Positions 1-8,760 of a DNA stretch of 48,893 nucleotides are shown in pieces (position 1 is the first letter of the stretch; every line of letters begins with the position of its first letter). The position numbers were made by a program, and so were the translations under genes. The stretch covers positions 1 through 48,893 of the forward strand of contig JAFGXN010000100.1 in the NCBI GenBank assembly GCA_016936615.1, read 5' to 3'. This stretch comes from Spirochaetales bacterium (GTDB lineage: Bacteria > Spirochaetota > Spirochaetia > JAFGXN01). The notes under the pieces were generated by a model. It was not told where the DNA came from, searched no databases, and saw only the letters and a list, made by a program, of their open reading frames with translations.

Positions 1-1899
1 CCAATCAATATAATTATTCTCAAACATTACCTCACTACGACTAGAAAGTTTGAAACTATGATCATTCCCTGGTAGATTCGCAGACAAAAACAGATTGTTA
101 AAGACCAGTATAGCAGATACAGGTGCAGAACCAGCTAAATTTATAAAGAAATTCTTATCTTGAAAATTCCCACTATTATAAATTGTATTATTATAGACAA
201 AAAGAGTATTAAGCTCTGAAATTGAAGACGGAAAATGAAAATAAGAGTTACTATCTATCACATCGTTATGAGAAAAATTATACCTGAAATAGATCTTCGA
301 CGATTCTATAATCTCAATTAGGCTCTTATTAGCTTCCATTAAATTATTCTGAAAATAGATATTAGAACTATACTTTAATTCTCCAACAGTAGTATTTGAT
401 GAAAAAAGATTATTCTCGATAATAAAATTATTACACCCAGAAATATCACCTCTTAGAACTATTGACATATTATTCTTTTTAAAGAGAGAATTAGAAATTA
501 CTACGTTATCAGATAAGAGAAACTCAATTCCTGCTCCATCTCCCTGAAAATTAAGATTATCAAAGGTAATATTAGACGAAGAAGACACCAGAATCTTCGA
601 TTTTATAACAGTTGAGACCTCGCCCTTCACGATTAACCTTTGCTCATTCCCATAATTATAACCCAAAGAAAGATTATCACCATCCACTAACTCTAAGACT
701 ATGATCTCAAACCCGAGTGGGAATTTAAATGCAGAAATTTCAACAGGCTTAAAAGGATTACACTTACTACCCTTTAATTCTTCTAAGTCACCATCCTTTG
801 ACGAGACATAGAGTCTTGGTAGAATCTCAAAGCTATATCTAGCTGTAGGCGATTTAGTCCCATCTGTAAGAGTATAGATTAATTCTAGAGTGTACTCATC
901 ACTAGATAATAGATAACTCTCTGGAACTTGATATTCGTGAACAGGATTGTCAGAATTCTGCGTGTTAATTGGAGTTGGATCTCCTTTCTTATACAAACTA
1001 AGCTCTACAGAAACAATATAACTCTCAGGCATAGAAGAATCTAGCTGATAATCAAAATTAAATTTTGGATCTGCTACATAACTAACCCCATCAAAGATTG
1101 CACCTGACTCCTGATCTGGAGTAATAACAGGAGGCAACAGAGCTGTAATAATAATATCCTTAGAAAAACTCACGCTCTCTCCATCATATTTAACACTATA
1201 TGTTACAACACCAGCTTTTTCTCCAATATCTTGTGAAGAATCAAAATCTTCAACAGAAACCTCAACAAAATCTATTATATTTTTATTATTTCGATCTCTA
1301 CAACTAACAATAGCAGAACTAAAATAATCTTTAACTTCTTCCCAAGCCACATTCTGCTTAACAATATAGTGGAAATTTTCATCTAATTCCAGAGTAAGCT
1401 TGTTTTTCTGCTTCTTGCCTTCACCTACTAGAACAAAAGATATTACTGGATTCTTTGAATTTTTTGTAAAAATCTTAAAATTCGCATTATATGAGAGATT
1501 TTCCGCTGGCTTGAAAATTATGTTGTAACTTACAGAATCGACAAAATAGCCTTGAGGAATATCAGAATCATCGTTACTTCCCTTGAGCACAAGAACTTGA
1601 GATTTTTTATCAAAGCCATCAGGCGTTACCAATTCAACACTAAAACCTTCACCAACACAGACAAAATTATCTAATTGAAGATGAGAAGAGCTTGGATTTG
1701 TAATAGTAATAATCTTCTGGCTAGTTGATTTCTCAAAAGTATCTTCAACTTTTATTACGTGAAAGGATTTATCTCCTATACTGAAAGACCCATTATCCTC
1801 ACCAGCTTTAAACTCTATATCAAGATTATTATCAAATATATCACACCCTAAAATAGTAACCATAACTAACAACAAAAGACTTTTTAATTTATGACGCAT
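1..1899 (-). CDS. Surface lipoprotein with beta-helix (3' end beyond window)
   Basis: An open minus-strand frame of 633 codons runs from ATG at 1899 off the left edge, so the C-terminus is missing. GGAGG at 1905-1909 lies five bases before the ATG. Residues 1-18 are a lipoprotein signal ending I-L-G before Cys19. The next ~110 residues resemble an ASH/choice-of-anchor-D immunoglobulin-like domain (ending FVLVGEG), followed by Ig-like material and then a YVSSKDG segment that opens a right-handed parallel beta-helix rich in N-N-x-F/I-x-x-N rungs. The architecture matches the upstream 973-residue lipoprotein, so the two look like tandem paralogues. Surface or periplasmic location is inferred from the lipobox. 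Substrate or function is unknown. Confidence 0.8.
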   Translation of the reverse strand, partial: MRHKLKSLLLLVMVTILGCDIFDNNLDIEFKAGEDNGSFSIGDKSFHVIKVEDTFEKSTSQKIITITNPSSSHLQLDNFVCVGEGFSVELVTPDGFDKKSQVLVLKGSNDDSDIPQGYFVDSVSYNIIFKPAENLSYNANFKIFTKNSKNPVISFVLVGEGKKQKNKLTLELDENFHYIVKQNVAWEEVKDYFSSAIVSCRDRNNKNIIDFVEVSVEDFDSSQDIGEKAGVVTYSVKYDGESVSFSKDIIITALLPPVITPDQESGAIFDGVSYVADPKFNFDYQLDSSMPESYIVSVELSLYKKGDPTPINTQNSDNPVHEYQVPESYLLSSDEYTLELIYTLTDGTKSPTARYSFEILPRLYVSSKDGDLEELKGSKCNPFKPVEISAFKFPLGFEIIVLELVDGDNLSLGYNYGNEQRLIVKGEVSTVIKSKILVSSSSNITFDNLNFQGDGAGIEFLLSDNVVISNSLFKKNNMSIVLRGDISGCNNFIIENNLFSSNTTVGELKYSSNIYFQNNLMEANKSLIEIIESSKIYFRYNFSHNDVIDSNSYFHFPSSISELNTLFVYNNTIYNSGNFQDKNFFINLAGSAPVSAILVFNNLFLSANLPGNDHSFKLSSRSEVMFENNYIDW

Positions 1900-1972
1900 A
1901 CAAACCTCCAAAGATTCATCTTCTGGTACAATAATATTTTGAATTTAAGAAAAAAAGAAGTACCTTTGGTTT

Positions 1973-2000
1973 ATTTTAATACAAATAGAAAATATGTCAA
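1973..2000 (-). promoter_or_regulatory. Sigma70-type promoter for the partial lipoprotein gene
   Basis: On the minus strand a perfect TTGACA (-35, at 2000-1995) is followed after 16 bases by TAAAAT (-10, at 1978-1973), about 75 bases upstream of the ATG at 1899. It lies in the 143-base gap between two lipoprotein genes, so the downstream copy can be expressed independently of its neighbour. The call rests on sequence match only. Confidence 0.6.
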
Positions 2001-2042
2001 CAAACTATCTTCGAGGTTTTGTAAATACAGAATTTATTCAGA

Positions 2043-4964
2043 TTACTGCTCAAATAATAAAATGTTGTCGATTATTACCTTTTTACCATCCTGGCTGACC
2101 TGATTTGTATTACTAGGAATCAAGATAGAGATACCATAAGCACCGTCCCTTGTCGCAGTTCTAATTACCTCTTTGGGTGTTGAATTCTCAGGTGAGAACC
2201 AACCAAGATCTGTAGCAAGATAAGTGACAGAGGCTGGGCCTTCGACTGAAAATAGCGGTACTATTTGGATAATCACCTCAACTCCGGCATCATTATAGAA
2301 GTATTCTGGTCTAAAGATATATGTAGTATCTTTTTTCAAATAGAGAATTTGGTTGATTGATAGCGATTTAATATATTTGGGCGAAATTATTAGGGCATTT
2401 GAGCCTTGCATATAATCTGCGCTTCCTATTGAGATTACATCTTGATAACCAGCAGAGGTAAGCATTGCGGAATTACTCACATCACTTGTATCGACAGAGC
2501 CGACTATCCACGAGTTTCCAGTTAAATTTTCAAAATCGTGATCAAATATTATATACTCTTTGGTTCCCTGGAACTCTAATGCACCAATATCTACTAGATC
2601 AGATCCTGACTCTGACCTATCGTAGTCACGATTCAAGAAATCCTTTGTAAGAACCCAATTACTATAGTAATTATCGCTTGCGACATCTAGTCCTGGATTT
2701 GTTGGAACAGGGACAAAAGGTCTTACCATAGTCTCAAAATCACTTTGTTCTCTTATTATTATAGGTGTGATTGTTGTTGTAGGATCTAGACCTCCAAAGT
2801 ATTTAAAGGATCTAAAATCTATCTTCATCTGTGGATAATTTGCAAAAGAGCTGACAATATAGTCCTCACCGTGATTTGCTAGCACAAAGCTTGGATTACT
2901 CTCTGTATAATTCCTTCCGATTACATTTCTCTTATAATTTACACCAGGTTCAAAATTAACACTATTTTCCAATCCAAGAGAGCGATGGAAGATATTTCCG
3001 ACAACCTCGACGTTTTTGCCTGCAAATCCCTCTGCTCCAGAATTCTTTATTATGTGAGAAAAATCCTGAGCGGTATCTGAAGACTTAAAAAAGCTGTTAT
3101 TAACAACGCTAAAATCAGAATATCCTGAATCAAGGATTATGTCAAAGTATCCAACATCTACCCCGCGCGAATCATTGTATGAGATATTTCTATTAAAAAC
3201 AACAAACATGCAATTTGAAGCTGAAAGTAATGACTTTGTATTTCCAGTAAAAAGGTTTCGTGCAAGAGTAACGCTTGTCGACGAGGTCAGATTAATAGCA
3301 TTATTTACACTATTCATAAAGAGATTACCTTCAATTACTGAATTTGAGGTATTCAAATATGTAATTGATGAGTTATTCCCTTCAAATGTATTATATAATA
3401 TATTTATCTCACTTCCGCCTGTCATACTTACAAAGGAGTTTGCTCCAAAAAATCGTAGATGCGATATCTCAATATTTGAAACATTGTTCAAAGTTATACC
3501 ATCTCTAAAGATTGCGCCAGAAGGAGAAGTTAAAGATATCCGAGCCCCTGCAGGCGCCCCACAATCTGCTATAGCCAAGTTCCCAGCAAAATCGCCGTAA
3601 AACTGAACTTCTAGTCCACCAGGTAGTTTCTGATTATTAATTATTGACAGGGTCTGCTTTGCATTATAATAATCTCGTCCAGAATTCGAATCAGAACCAT
3701 TTACAGAATCTATTACTAAAAGGCTTGGAATTTCTGTAACAAATGATGCGATATCTGACCAGTAGATTTTTCCAACTGACTTAACTCTTACCTCAAAGAC
3801 AATCTGTCCAACTGAAAAATCTGTTCCACTTGAATAAGATGTAGATCCATTTGCTAGTGGTGAAAAATCTGGAGGATTAGAGCCTTGATAATAGTATCGA
3901 TAGCTAACCTCTGTGATGCTTTCAGGGCTTGTCCAACTCCAAGATGGATATGGATCATATGTAACAGAGGCTCCAGAGATTGTTGGGCTAGCAGCAAATT
4001 GTGAGACATCATCGACTATGACTGTCCTAGTAGCAGGATTAGAGATATTGCCCGCATAATCGGAACAACTATAATAGATAAATTGATTTACACCAATCTG
4101 TGAGTTATCTGTAGAAAGTCCTGATGTATCTACTGTCAAAAATTGTTGCAAATTCTCACCTGTATTATCGTAAACATTTGCACCAGGATCATAATCTGCA
4201 AAGTTAGAGTTTACTGGTATGTATAGAGGGTTATCACCAGAGATCATAACATCTGGCTTTATAGAGTCTATATTAACAAAGGTCTTCTGCTGTGCTAGAA
4301 CTTCTCCATCTGCGTCTACTGCCTTGACCAACAAGGAGTGTTCACCATCTGTCAGATCTGCAGCAGGAACATAGCTTGAGCTAAGCCCGTGGTTAACCCA
4401 CAATCCTGGATCTGGTTCATCTGTACCATAATAATCTGCAATATAATAGATTACAGTAGCGGTCTCTGGGACTGTCCAAGTCCATGTAGGCTTGAAGTTT
4501 GCAATATAACCGTTATTGCTTCCAACCACATACATGTTCAAATTGACCGATGGTGTCGTTCCATCACCCTCTACGGAGGTTCCAACAAGGAATATTCGAA
4601 TCGTTGAATTTTTTCCATCATTCGTATAGACTTCCAGCCAGCTAAGAAAGGACTCATTATCCACGGTTGGAGAGAATGCTAAATCAATATTGACCGAAGA
4701 ATATGGCTGCAGAGAATATGAGGTGTCTGTTGCTTGATTTATTGTAAAAGAAAAGGCTGGATCGCCAACTCTAATGTTATACAGATTGATGGTTTCATCA
4801 TTACCATTGTAGATGCTAAATGTCTGATAGCTAGAATAGCCAACAGCGGTGTAATTAAAGTTTATAAGAGCATCATTGTACTGCAGACTTCCTTTCTGAC
4901 TCAGATCTATGCACGAATAAAAAAGTAATAGGAATAAAATGGTAAAAATTCTATTTAGCTTCAT
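2043..4964 (-). CDS. Large multidomain beta-helix lipoprotein
   Basis: The product has 973 residues. Residues 1-17 form a lipoprotein signal (F-Y-S before Cys18). Residues ~28-130 resemble an ASH/choice-of-anchor-D domain. Residues ~135-232, 237-318 (with a DPGANVYDN segment typical of DUF5011-like folds) and 325-412 look Ig-like. From ~415 a IDSVNGSDSNSG segment begins a right-handed beta-helix to ~665. A DIGALEFQG motif follows at ~792-800, then a C-terminal galactose-binding-like beta-sandwich. The start has AGGAG six bases upstream. It follows the terminator of the flagellar cluster and is probably not part of it. Domain names come from sequence resemblance. A role in surface adhesion or glycan binding is inference. 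Confidence 0.85.
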   Translation of the reverse strand: MKLNRIFTILFLLLFYSCIDLSQKGSLQYNDALINFNYTAVGYSSYQTFSIYNGNDETINLYNIRVGDPAFSFTINQATDTSYSLQPYSSVNIDLAFSPTVDNESFLSWLEVYTNDGKNSTIRIFLVGTSVEGDGTTPSVNLNMYVVGSNNGYIANFKPTWTWTVPETATVIYYIADYYGTDEPDPGLWVNHGLSSSYVPAADLTDGEHSLLVKAVDADGEVLAQQKTFVNIDSIKPDVMISGDNPLYIPVNSNFADYDPGANVYDNTGENLQQFLTVDTSGLSTDNSQIGVNQFIYYSCSDYAGNISNPATRTVIVDDVSQFAASPTISGASVTYDPYPSWSWTSPESITEVSYRYYYQGSNPPDFSPLANGSTSYSSGTDFSVGQIVFEVRVKSVGKIYWSDIASFVTEIPSLLVIDSVNGSDSNSGRDYYNAKQTLSIINNQKLPGGLEVQFYGDFAGNLAIADCGAPAGARISLTSPSGAIFRDGITLNNVSNIEISHLRFFGANSFVSMTGGSEINILYNTFEGNNSSITYLNTSNSVIEGNLFMNSVNNAINLTSSTSVTLARNLFTGNTKSLLSASNCMFVVFNRNISYNDSRGVDVGYFDIILDSGYSDFSVVNNSFFKSSDTAQDFSHIIKNSGAEGFAGKNVEVVGNIFHRSLGLENSVNFEPGVNYKRNVIGRNYTESNPSFVLANHGEDYIVSSFANYPQMKIDFRSFKYFGGLDPTTTITPIIIREQSDFETMVRPFVPVPTNPGLDVASDNYYSNWVLTKDFLNRDYDRSESGSDLVDIGALEFQGTKEYIIFDHDFENLTGNSWIVGSVDTSDVSNSAMLTSAGYQDVISIGSADYMQGSNALIISPKYIKSLSINQILYLKKDTTYIFRPEYFYNDAGVEVIIQIVPLFSVEGPASVTYLATDLGWFSPENSTPKEVIRTATRDGAYGISILIPSNTNQVSQDGKKVIIDNILLFEQ

Positions 4965-5006
4965 TAATTCTCCTAACTGTCTCTATATAAATTTAAGCCA
5001 AAAGTG

Positions 5007-5027
5007 AAAAAAAACCAAATTTTTTGG
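5007..5027 (-). terminator. Weak rho-independent terminator at end of flagellar cluster
   Basis: On the minus strand CCAAA, a three-A loop and TTTGG form a short 5-bp stem (5027-5015), followed by eight consecutive T residues (5014-5007). It lies 20 bases after the stop of the last flagellar-cluster gene and before the lipoprotein gene. The stem is A/T-heavy and weak, so read-through is likely. Confidence 0.5.
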
Positions 5028-5046
5028 AGATTTTAGGATAATTTTG

Positions 5047-5652
5047 TTAGTTTGAGATTTTTTGGGTCGAAATAGAGAGGATTAAATCCACCTCGCCACT
5101 AGAAATTTTTAAGGCTGAAGAAATTTGCTTCGAGGAATAACCATTATTGGCCATGTTCAAGACTTTATCCTTCAAGGACAACTTATCAAGGTTCTCAGCT
5201 ACCTTCTCACTCTTCTGTTCCTTCGCCTCTTTAAAAAGAGGAAGGTCCTCGACCTTCGCGACCTCGGGTTCAATCTGCGGAGTCTCCTCAATCTTTATCG
5301 ATTTAACAATCTCCTTAGCCTGTGCGCTTGCGAGAGAATTTGGAAGACGGCTTGAATAGCTTAGCTTCGATGTCGAAAGCTCTTTAACCTTATCATCTTT
5401 AATCTTTTTATCTAAAAGCTTGATTCGGCTATCAGCATCATTTACCAACTTGTTCAAGGCATTTATCTTAAACTCAATTATTGAGACATTTCTTTCAGTA
5501 GTTTGATTTAATTCTGTAATAATATCTGCAATTTCGCCTTTGACCTTTTTAAGAAAAATCTTCGTATCCATCTTTCGATTTATCTTTATGGAAAAAAACA
5601 CATAAAATACAAATAAAATTATCACGTTTGCAAGTAAAAATATCCAGTTCAT
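5047..5652 (-). CDS. Membrane-anchored coiled-coil protein, last gene of flagellar cluster
   Basis: This 201-residue protein has no characterised family that I can name with certainty. Residues ~3-22 are a single transmembrane segment, followed by a charged coiled coil (~30-90), a low-complexity linker rich in E, K and P, and a C-terminal helix-turn-helix-like block (~160-195, GYSSKQISSALKISSGEVDL). This layout, and its place just after the sigma28 gene region, parallels Bacillus SwrB (YlxL), encoded directly after sigD, which promotes flagellar export assembly. The homology is inferred, not proven. The ATG at 5652 has AGGTGG upstream. A terminator follows. Confidence 0.8.
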   Translation of the reverse strand: MNWIFLLANVIILFVFYVFFSIKINRKMDTKIFLKKVKGEIADIITELNQTTERNVSIIEFKINALNKLVNDADSRIKLLDKKIKDDKVKELSTSKLSYSSRLPNSLASAQAKEIVKSIKIEETPQIEPEVAKVEDLPLFKEAKEQKSEKVAENLDKLSLKDKVLNMANNGYSSKQISSALKISSGEVDLILSISTQKISN

Positions 5653-5663
5653 AATCCACCTAA

Positions 5664-6005
5664 TTAACCTGACAAATCAATATATCTACCGAGATCAGGA
5701 TCTTTAACAATTGATTTTTTCTTTTTCTCATCATCTTCGTGGTCCTCAGATGATTCATCTTTCTTATGACCACTAGTCTGTCTAGAATTAGCCTCTTGCT
5801 TATCCTCATCAACCTTAGTCGCGCCATCCCCAGAGTCCTGAGACTCTTTGACCTTTTCATCATCGGTCAAGGTCTTCTCTGCTAATTCATCACCTTTTAT
5901 ATCCTGATTAACTAGCAATCCATGACGTGCAGCTGCCTGCTCCTTGCCAACAACATTTGACATCTGCAAGAAATTAACCTGTAAGTCGATAGGATTTATA
6001 CCCAT
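5664..6005 (-). CDS. Small acidic protein of flagellar cluster, unknown function
   Basis: The product has 113 residues, with no signal peptide or membrane segment. The first ~30 residues (GINPIDLQVNFLQMSNVVGKEQAAARHG) look ordered and amphipathic. Residues ~38-103 are highly charged and low in complexity, rich in D, E, K and S, and probably disordered. It sits 11 bases after the fapA-like gene and 11 bases before the membrane-anchored coiled-coil gene, so it is co-transcribed with them. The ATG at 6005 has AAGGA upstream. An overlapping 67-codon frame here is a shadow. I do not recognise a function. Confidence 0.75.
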   Translation of the reverse strand: MGINPIDLQVNFLQMSNVVGKEQAAARHGLLVNQDIKGDELAEKTLTDDEKVKESQDSGDGATKVDEDKQEANSRQTSGHKKDESSEDHEDDEKKKKSIVKDPDLGRYIDLSG

Positions 6006-6016
6006 GGCAATATTCC

Positions 6017-7933
6017 TTATTTTTCATTCTGTGCAAAAATTTTAATTTTCACAACTGGACCTTCCTTATAAAAAGTGACTAGTTTTATCTCATTTCGTAC
6101 ACGCATCTCAGCGCCACTTATATTCAGTTTAACACCAGCAAAAACCTTACCCTCGACTGCAACCTCAGCTCCAGACTTCAAGGACTCCAGATATTCCTTT
6201 ATGCTATTATACTCTTCTGTAAAATTTGAGAGATCTACATTTAACTCTTCCTGCCTAGATCTTAATCGCTTCAAAGACTCTTTCTTCTCTTCGGTCAATC
6301 CACCACGATCGCTTGTCTTTAACAGGGTATTAACATTCAAACTTACATCACTTAGCTCAGAGGTAATCTGCTCGATTAAAGTCTCCAACTCCAAGTAACG
6401 CTCTCTCTTCTCAGGATCAAATCCAACCTCAACGACAGTCTCAGATCCAGCTATTGTTCCAAGAGTCTTAGACAATAATCCCTGAGTAGCACGAGTAACA
6501 CCACCGACAATCGCAGCCCTCTTTCCAGAGTGACACTTCACCATGCCCTTAGCATCTACAACAGAATTAACAATTCCATCATGGACGACTACATCTAAAT
6601 CTGCCTTAACATGAGCATTCTCAATAAACTTAGCAAAGATACTTCCCTTAGATTCAACAAGACCTCCATCTCGTCCGTTAATTCCCTGAGAAACCATCAA
6701 ATCACCGCCAGCCTGAATATTACACTTACCTACGGTACCTGCAATTTCTATATTCTTTGTAGCCTTCACAGAAAAACCATCTTCAACACTACCCTTAACA
6801 ATAACTGTTCCAAGAAAATCTATATTACCACCAGTCTTGAGACAAACATCTCCTTTAACTAGATATACAGGATCTACTGTCACCTTATTATTAAGTAAAA
6901 AGACCTGTCCATCTATTGAAGATCTAATCTCATCTCCAACAATCTCGGCATTCTCTCCAGCTTCAAAAACAATATCTTTACCAGGCTTTGCTGGAAGCAT
7001 CTTTCCTAAAACTGTCGAACCGTTCTCGCCTTGAGTAAGAGGATGTTTCTTTGCAAGAATATCTCCCTCTCTAACATTCTGTATCATCTTCATATTCTTG
7101 AAATCGACTCTTCCATCAACCTCTTCTAAGGTTAGATGTTGCCTGTCTGTCTCAAACAGATACTCAACATATGCATCTGAACCATTGATAGGTAATTTAC
7201 CTAATGCTGCATCGAGAGGAAAAGCATAATCTGGGGAGTCAACAAAATTCTTAATTGTTTCCTCCTGAATACCAAAAACAATTCCGTGTTGGCTCAGATA
7301 ATCCAAAATAGTCTCATAAAGGACATCGTCTCCGCCGTGTCCAGGAGGAGTAAAGATCAGTGTAGCCTTCATATCTTCGCTGTCCATTGTAATATCCAAC
7401 AATGTATCAGCAGGGGTATTATGAATATAAGATCCAACCTCGTGATATTTTCCATCACTATTGCGAATAAGACTCTTAACCTTATCTTTCTTAAAGCTAT
7501 TAACTCCTCTCTGCAATAAGGCATCCTCAACAAGCTTCTGCTCTAGTTCTTTACCAGCACCTTTAGGCGCTTCAACCTTAAGTTTAGCGATTCCATCATT
7601 TAAGCGTATAAAAAATCTTGCATTAACATCCTCTTCGATTTGGATATCTTCCATTCCAGGAACATCAAAAGAGTCTTCAGACATAGCTGAGACCTTTTTC
7701 GAAGCAACAGATGCATATGCAATAATTAACCACTCTTTCTTACCAATACCAAGAACACCAGAATTCCCTTTCTGCAAGATCTCATAGTTAATATGCTTAA
7801 TAGGAAGACCCAACTCCATTGAGGCATTATTCAAGGCATTCTCTAAGGTTGTGCCAGAGACCTGAGTCTCTTGCTTTTTCTTATCAACTTCTGCCTGTTG
7901 TTTCATAAAATTTTTTAAATCGCTTAAATCCAT
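6017..7933 (-). CDS. fapA: FapA family (DUF342) protein with N-terminal Jag-N-like domain
   Basis: The product has 638 residues. After a polar 25-residue N-terminus, residues ~27-74 match the Jag-N pattern (A-x-x-ELGLP...YEILQKG..GVLGIGKKEW), which occurs in RNA-binding Jag/KhpB proteins. The centre (~240-500) is the glycine/valine-rich beta-helical DUF342 domain (GDV, GNIDFLGTV, VKGSVEDG repeats). Residues ~505-585 form a coiled coil, followed by a short beta tail. FapA proteins are implicated in polar localisation or flagellar assembly in other bacteria. Its role here is inferred from position, 18 bases after the sigma28 gene. ATG start at 7933. Confidence 0.88.
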   Translation of the reverse strand: MDLSDLKNFMKQQAEVDKKKQETQVSGTTLENALNNASMELGLPIKHINYEILQKGNSGVLGIGKKEWLIIAYASVASKKVSAMSEDSFDVPGMEDIQIEEDVNARFFIRLNDGIAKLKVEAPKGAGKELEQKLVEDALLQRGVNSFKKDKVKSLIRNSDGKYHEVGSYIHNTPADTLLDITMDSEDMKATLIFTPPGHGGDDVLYETILDYLSQHGIVFGIQEETIKNFVDSPDYAFPLDAALGKLPINGSDAYVEYLFETDRQHLTLEEVDGRVDFKNMKMIQNVREGDILAKKHPLTQGENGSTVLGKMLPAKPGKDIVFEAGENAEIVGDEIRSSIDGQVFLLNNKVTVDPVYLVKGDVCLKTGGNIDFLGTVIVKGSVEDGFSVKATKNIEIAGTVGKCNIQAGGDLMVSQGINGRDGGLVESKGSIFAKFIENAHVKADLDVVVHDGIVNSVVDAKGMVKCHSGKRAAIVGGVTRATQGLLSKTLGTIAGSETVVEVGFDPEKRERYLELETLIEQITSELSDVSLNVNTLLKTSDRGGLTEEKKESLKRLRSRQEELNVDLSNFTEEYNSIKEYLESLKSGAEVAVEGKVFAGVKLNISGAEMRVRNEIKLVTFYKEGPVVKIKIFAQNEK

Positions 7934-7951
7934 GATTATCCCTTATACTAT

Positions 7952-8740
7952 CTATAATATACCATTTTTCAAATTTGTCAATTTTGAACGCAGTTTAAGT
8001 ATCGATTTAGAATGAAGTTGCGAAACTCTCGACTCTGTAACCTCTAAAACCTTACCTATCTCTTTTAAGGTTAAATCTTCAAAATAATACATAACAAGAA
8101 CCTGCTGAGCCTTCTCTGGAAGTTCCTTAATTGCATCGACTAAAACACGCTTAACCTCATCCTTCTCAACATTATGATCTGGATTCAAGGAGATTGGCGA
8201 CTCTAAAGTATCAGAAATTGATACACTATCAGTATCATCCCCAGTATACCACATCTCATTTATCGACAATATTGTAGTTCCGCTAATCTTCATCATTGTC
8301 TTCTGAAGTTCGCGAAGATCCATACCAAGATACTCCGCAATCTCCTCATCTGTAACTGAACGACCAAGTTCTGCTTCACGAGTAGCAATAGCATCATCTA
8401 CCATCTTTGATTTTTGTCTCACAGATCGAGGAACCCAATCCATAGCACGTAGCTCATCAAAGATTGCACCACGGATTCGAAGAACAGCATAGGTCTTGAA
8501 CTTAACATGCTTGTTAGGTTCAAATTTTTCAATCGCATCAAATAGACCAAATACGCCGTAACCGACTAAATCATCAAAATCAATACTACTAGGCATATTC
8601 ATAGCAATCTTACCAGCTACATATTTAACTAAAGGCGCATATAACTCAACAAAGTAATCACGAATTTCTATATCATTTGTCTTTCTATATTGCAACCAAA
8701 GGTCTTCTTCTGTATGATTTTCAAATTTTTCTTTTACCAT
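7952..8740 (-). CDS. fliA: Flagellar RNA polymerase sigma28 factor (FliA/WhiG/SigD)
   Basis: This 262-residue sigma factor directs transcription of late flagellar and motility genes. Region 2 spans ~32-105, with DFDDLVGYGVFGLFDAIEKF and the -10-binding FKTYAVLRIRGAIFDELRAMDWVPRSVR block. Region 3 is ~113-165. Region 4, the -35-binding helix-turn-helix, is ~205-252 (LTLKEIGKVLEVTESRVSQLHS). The length is normal for the FliA/WhiG group. ATG at 8740 has AGAGAGGAA upstream. It is encoded inside the class of genes for export and C-ring rather than in a separate unit. An anti-sigma factor FlgM gene is not in the window. Confidence 0.97.
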   Translation of the reverse strand: MVKEKFENHTEEDLWLQYRKTNDIEIRDYFVELYAPLVKYVAGKIAMNMPSSIDFDDLVGYGVFGLFDAIEKFEPNKHVKFKTYAVLRIRGAIFDELRAMDWVPRSVRQKSKMVDDAIATREAELGRSVTDEEIAEYLGMDLRELQKTMMKISGTTILSINEMWYTGDDTDSVSISDTLESPISLNPDHNVEKDEVKRVLVDAIKELPEKAQQVLVMYYFEDLTLKEIGKVLEVTESRVSQLHSKSILKLRSKLTNLKNGIL

Positions 8741-8760
8741 TACTATTCCTCTCTATACTT

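Noticed and set aside
4965-5046. Promoter for the 973-residue lipoprotein gene
   Set aside because: A TATATA-like -10 is visible, but I found no -35 element at suitable spacing.
5660-5863. 67-codon minus-strand frame overlapping the 113-residue acidic protein
   Set aside because: It is an alternate frame of the charged repeat region, with Met/Arg/Lys-rich composition and no plausible fold.
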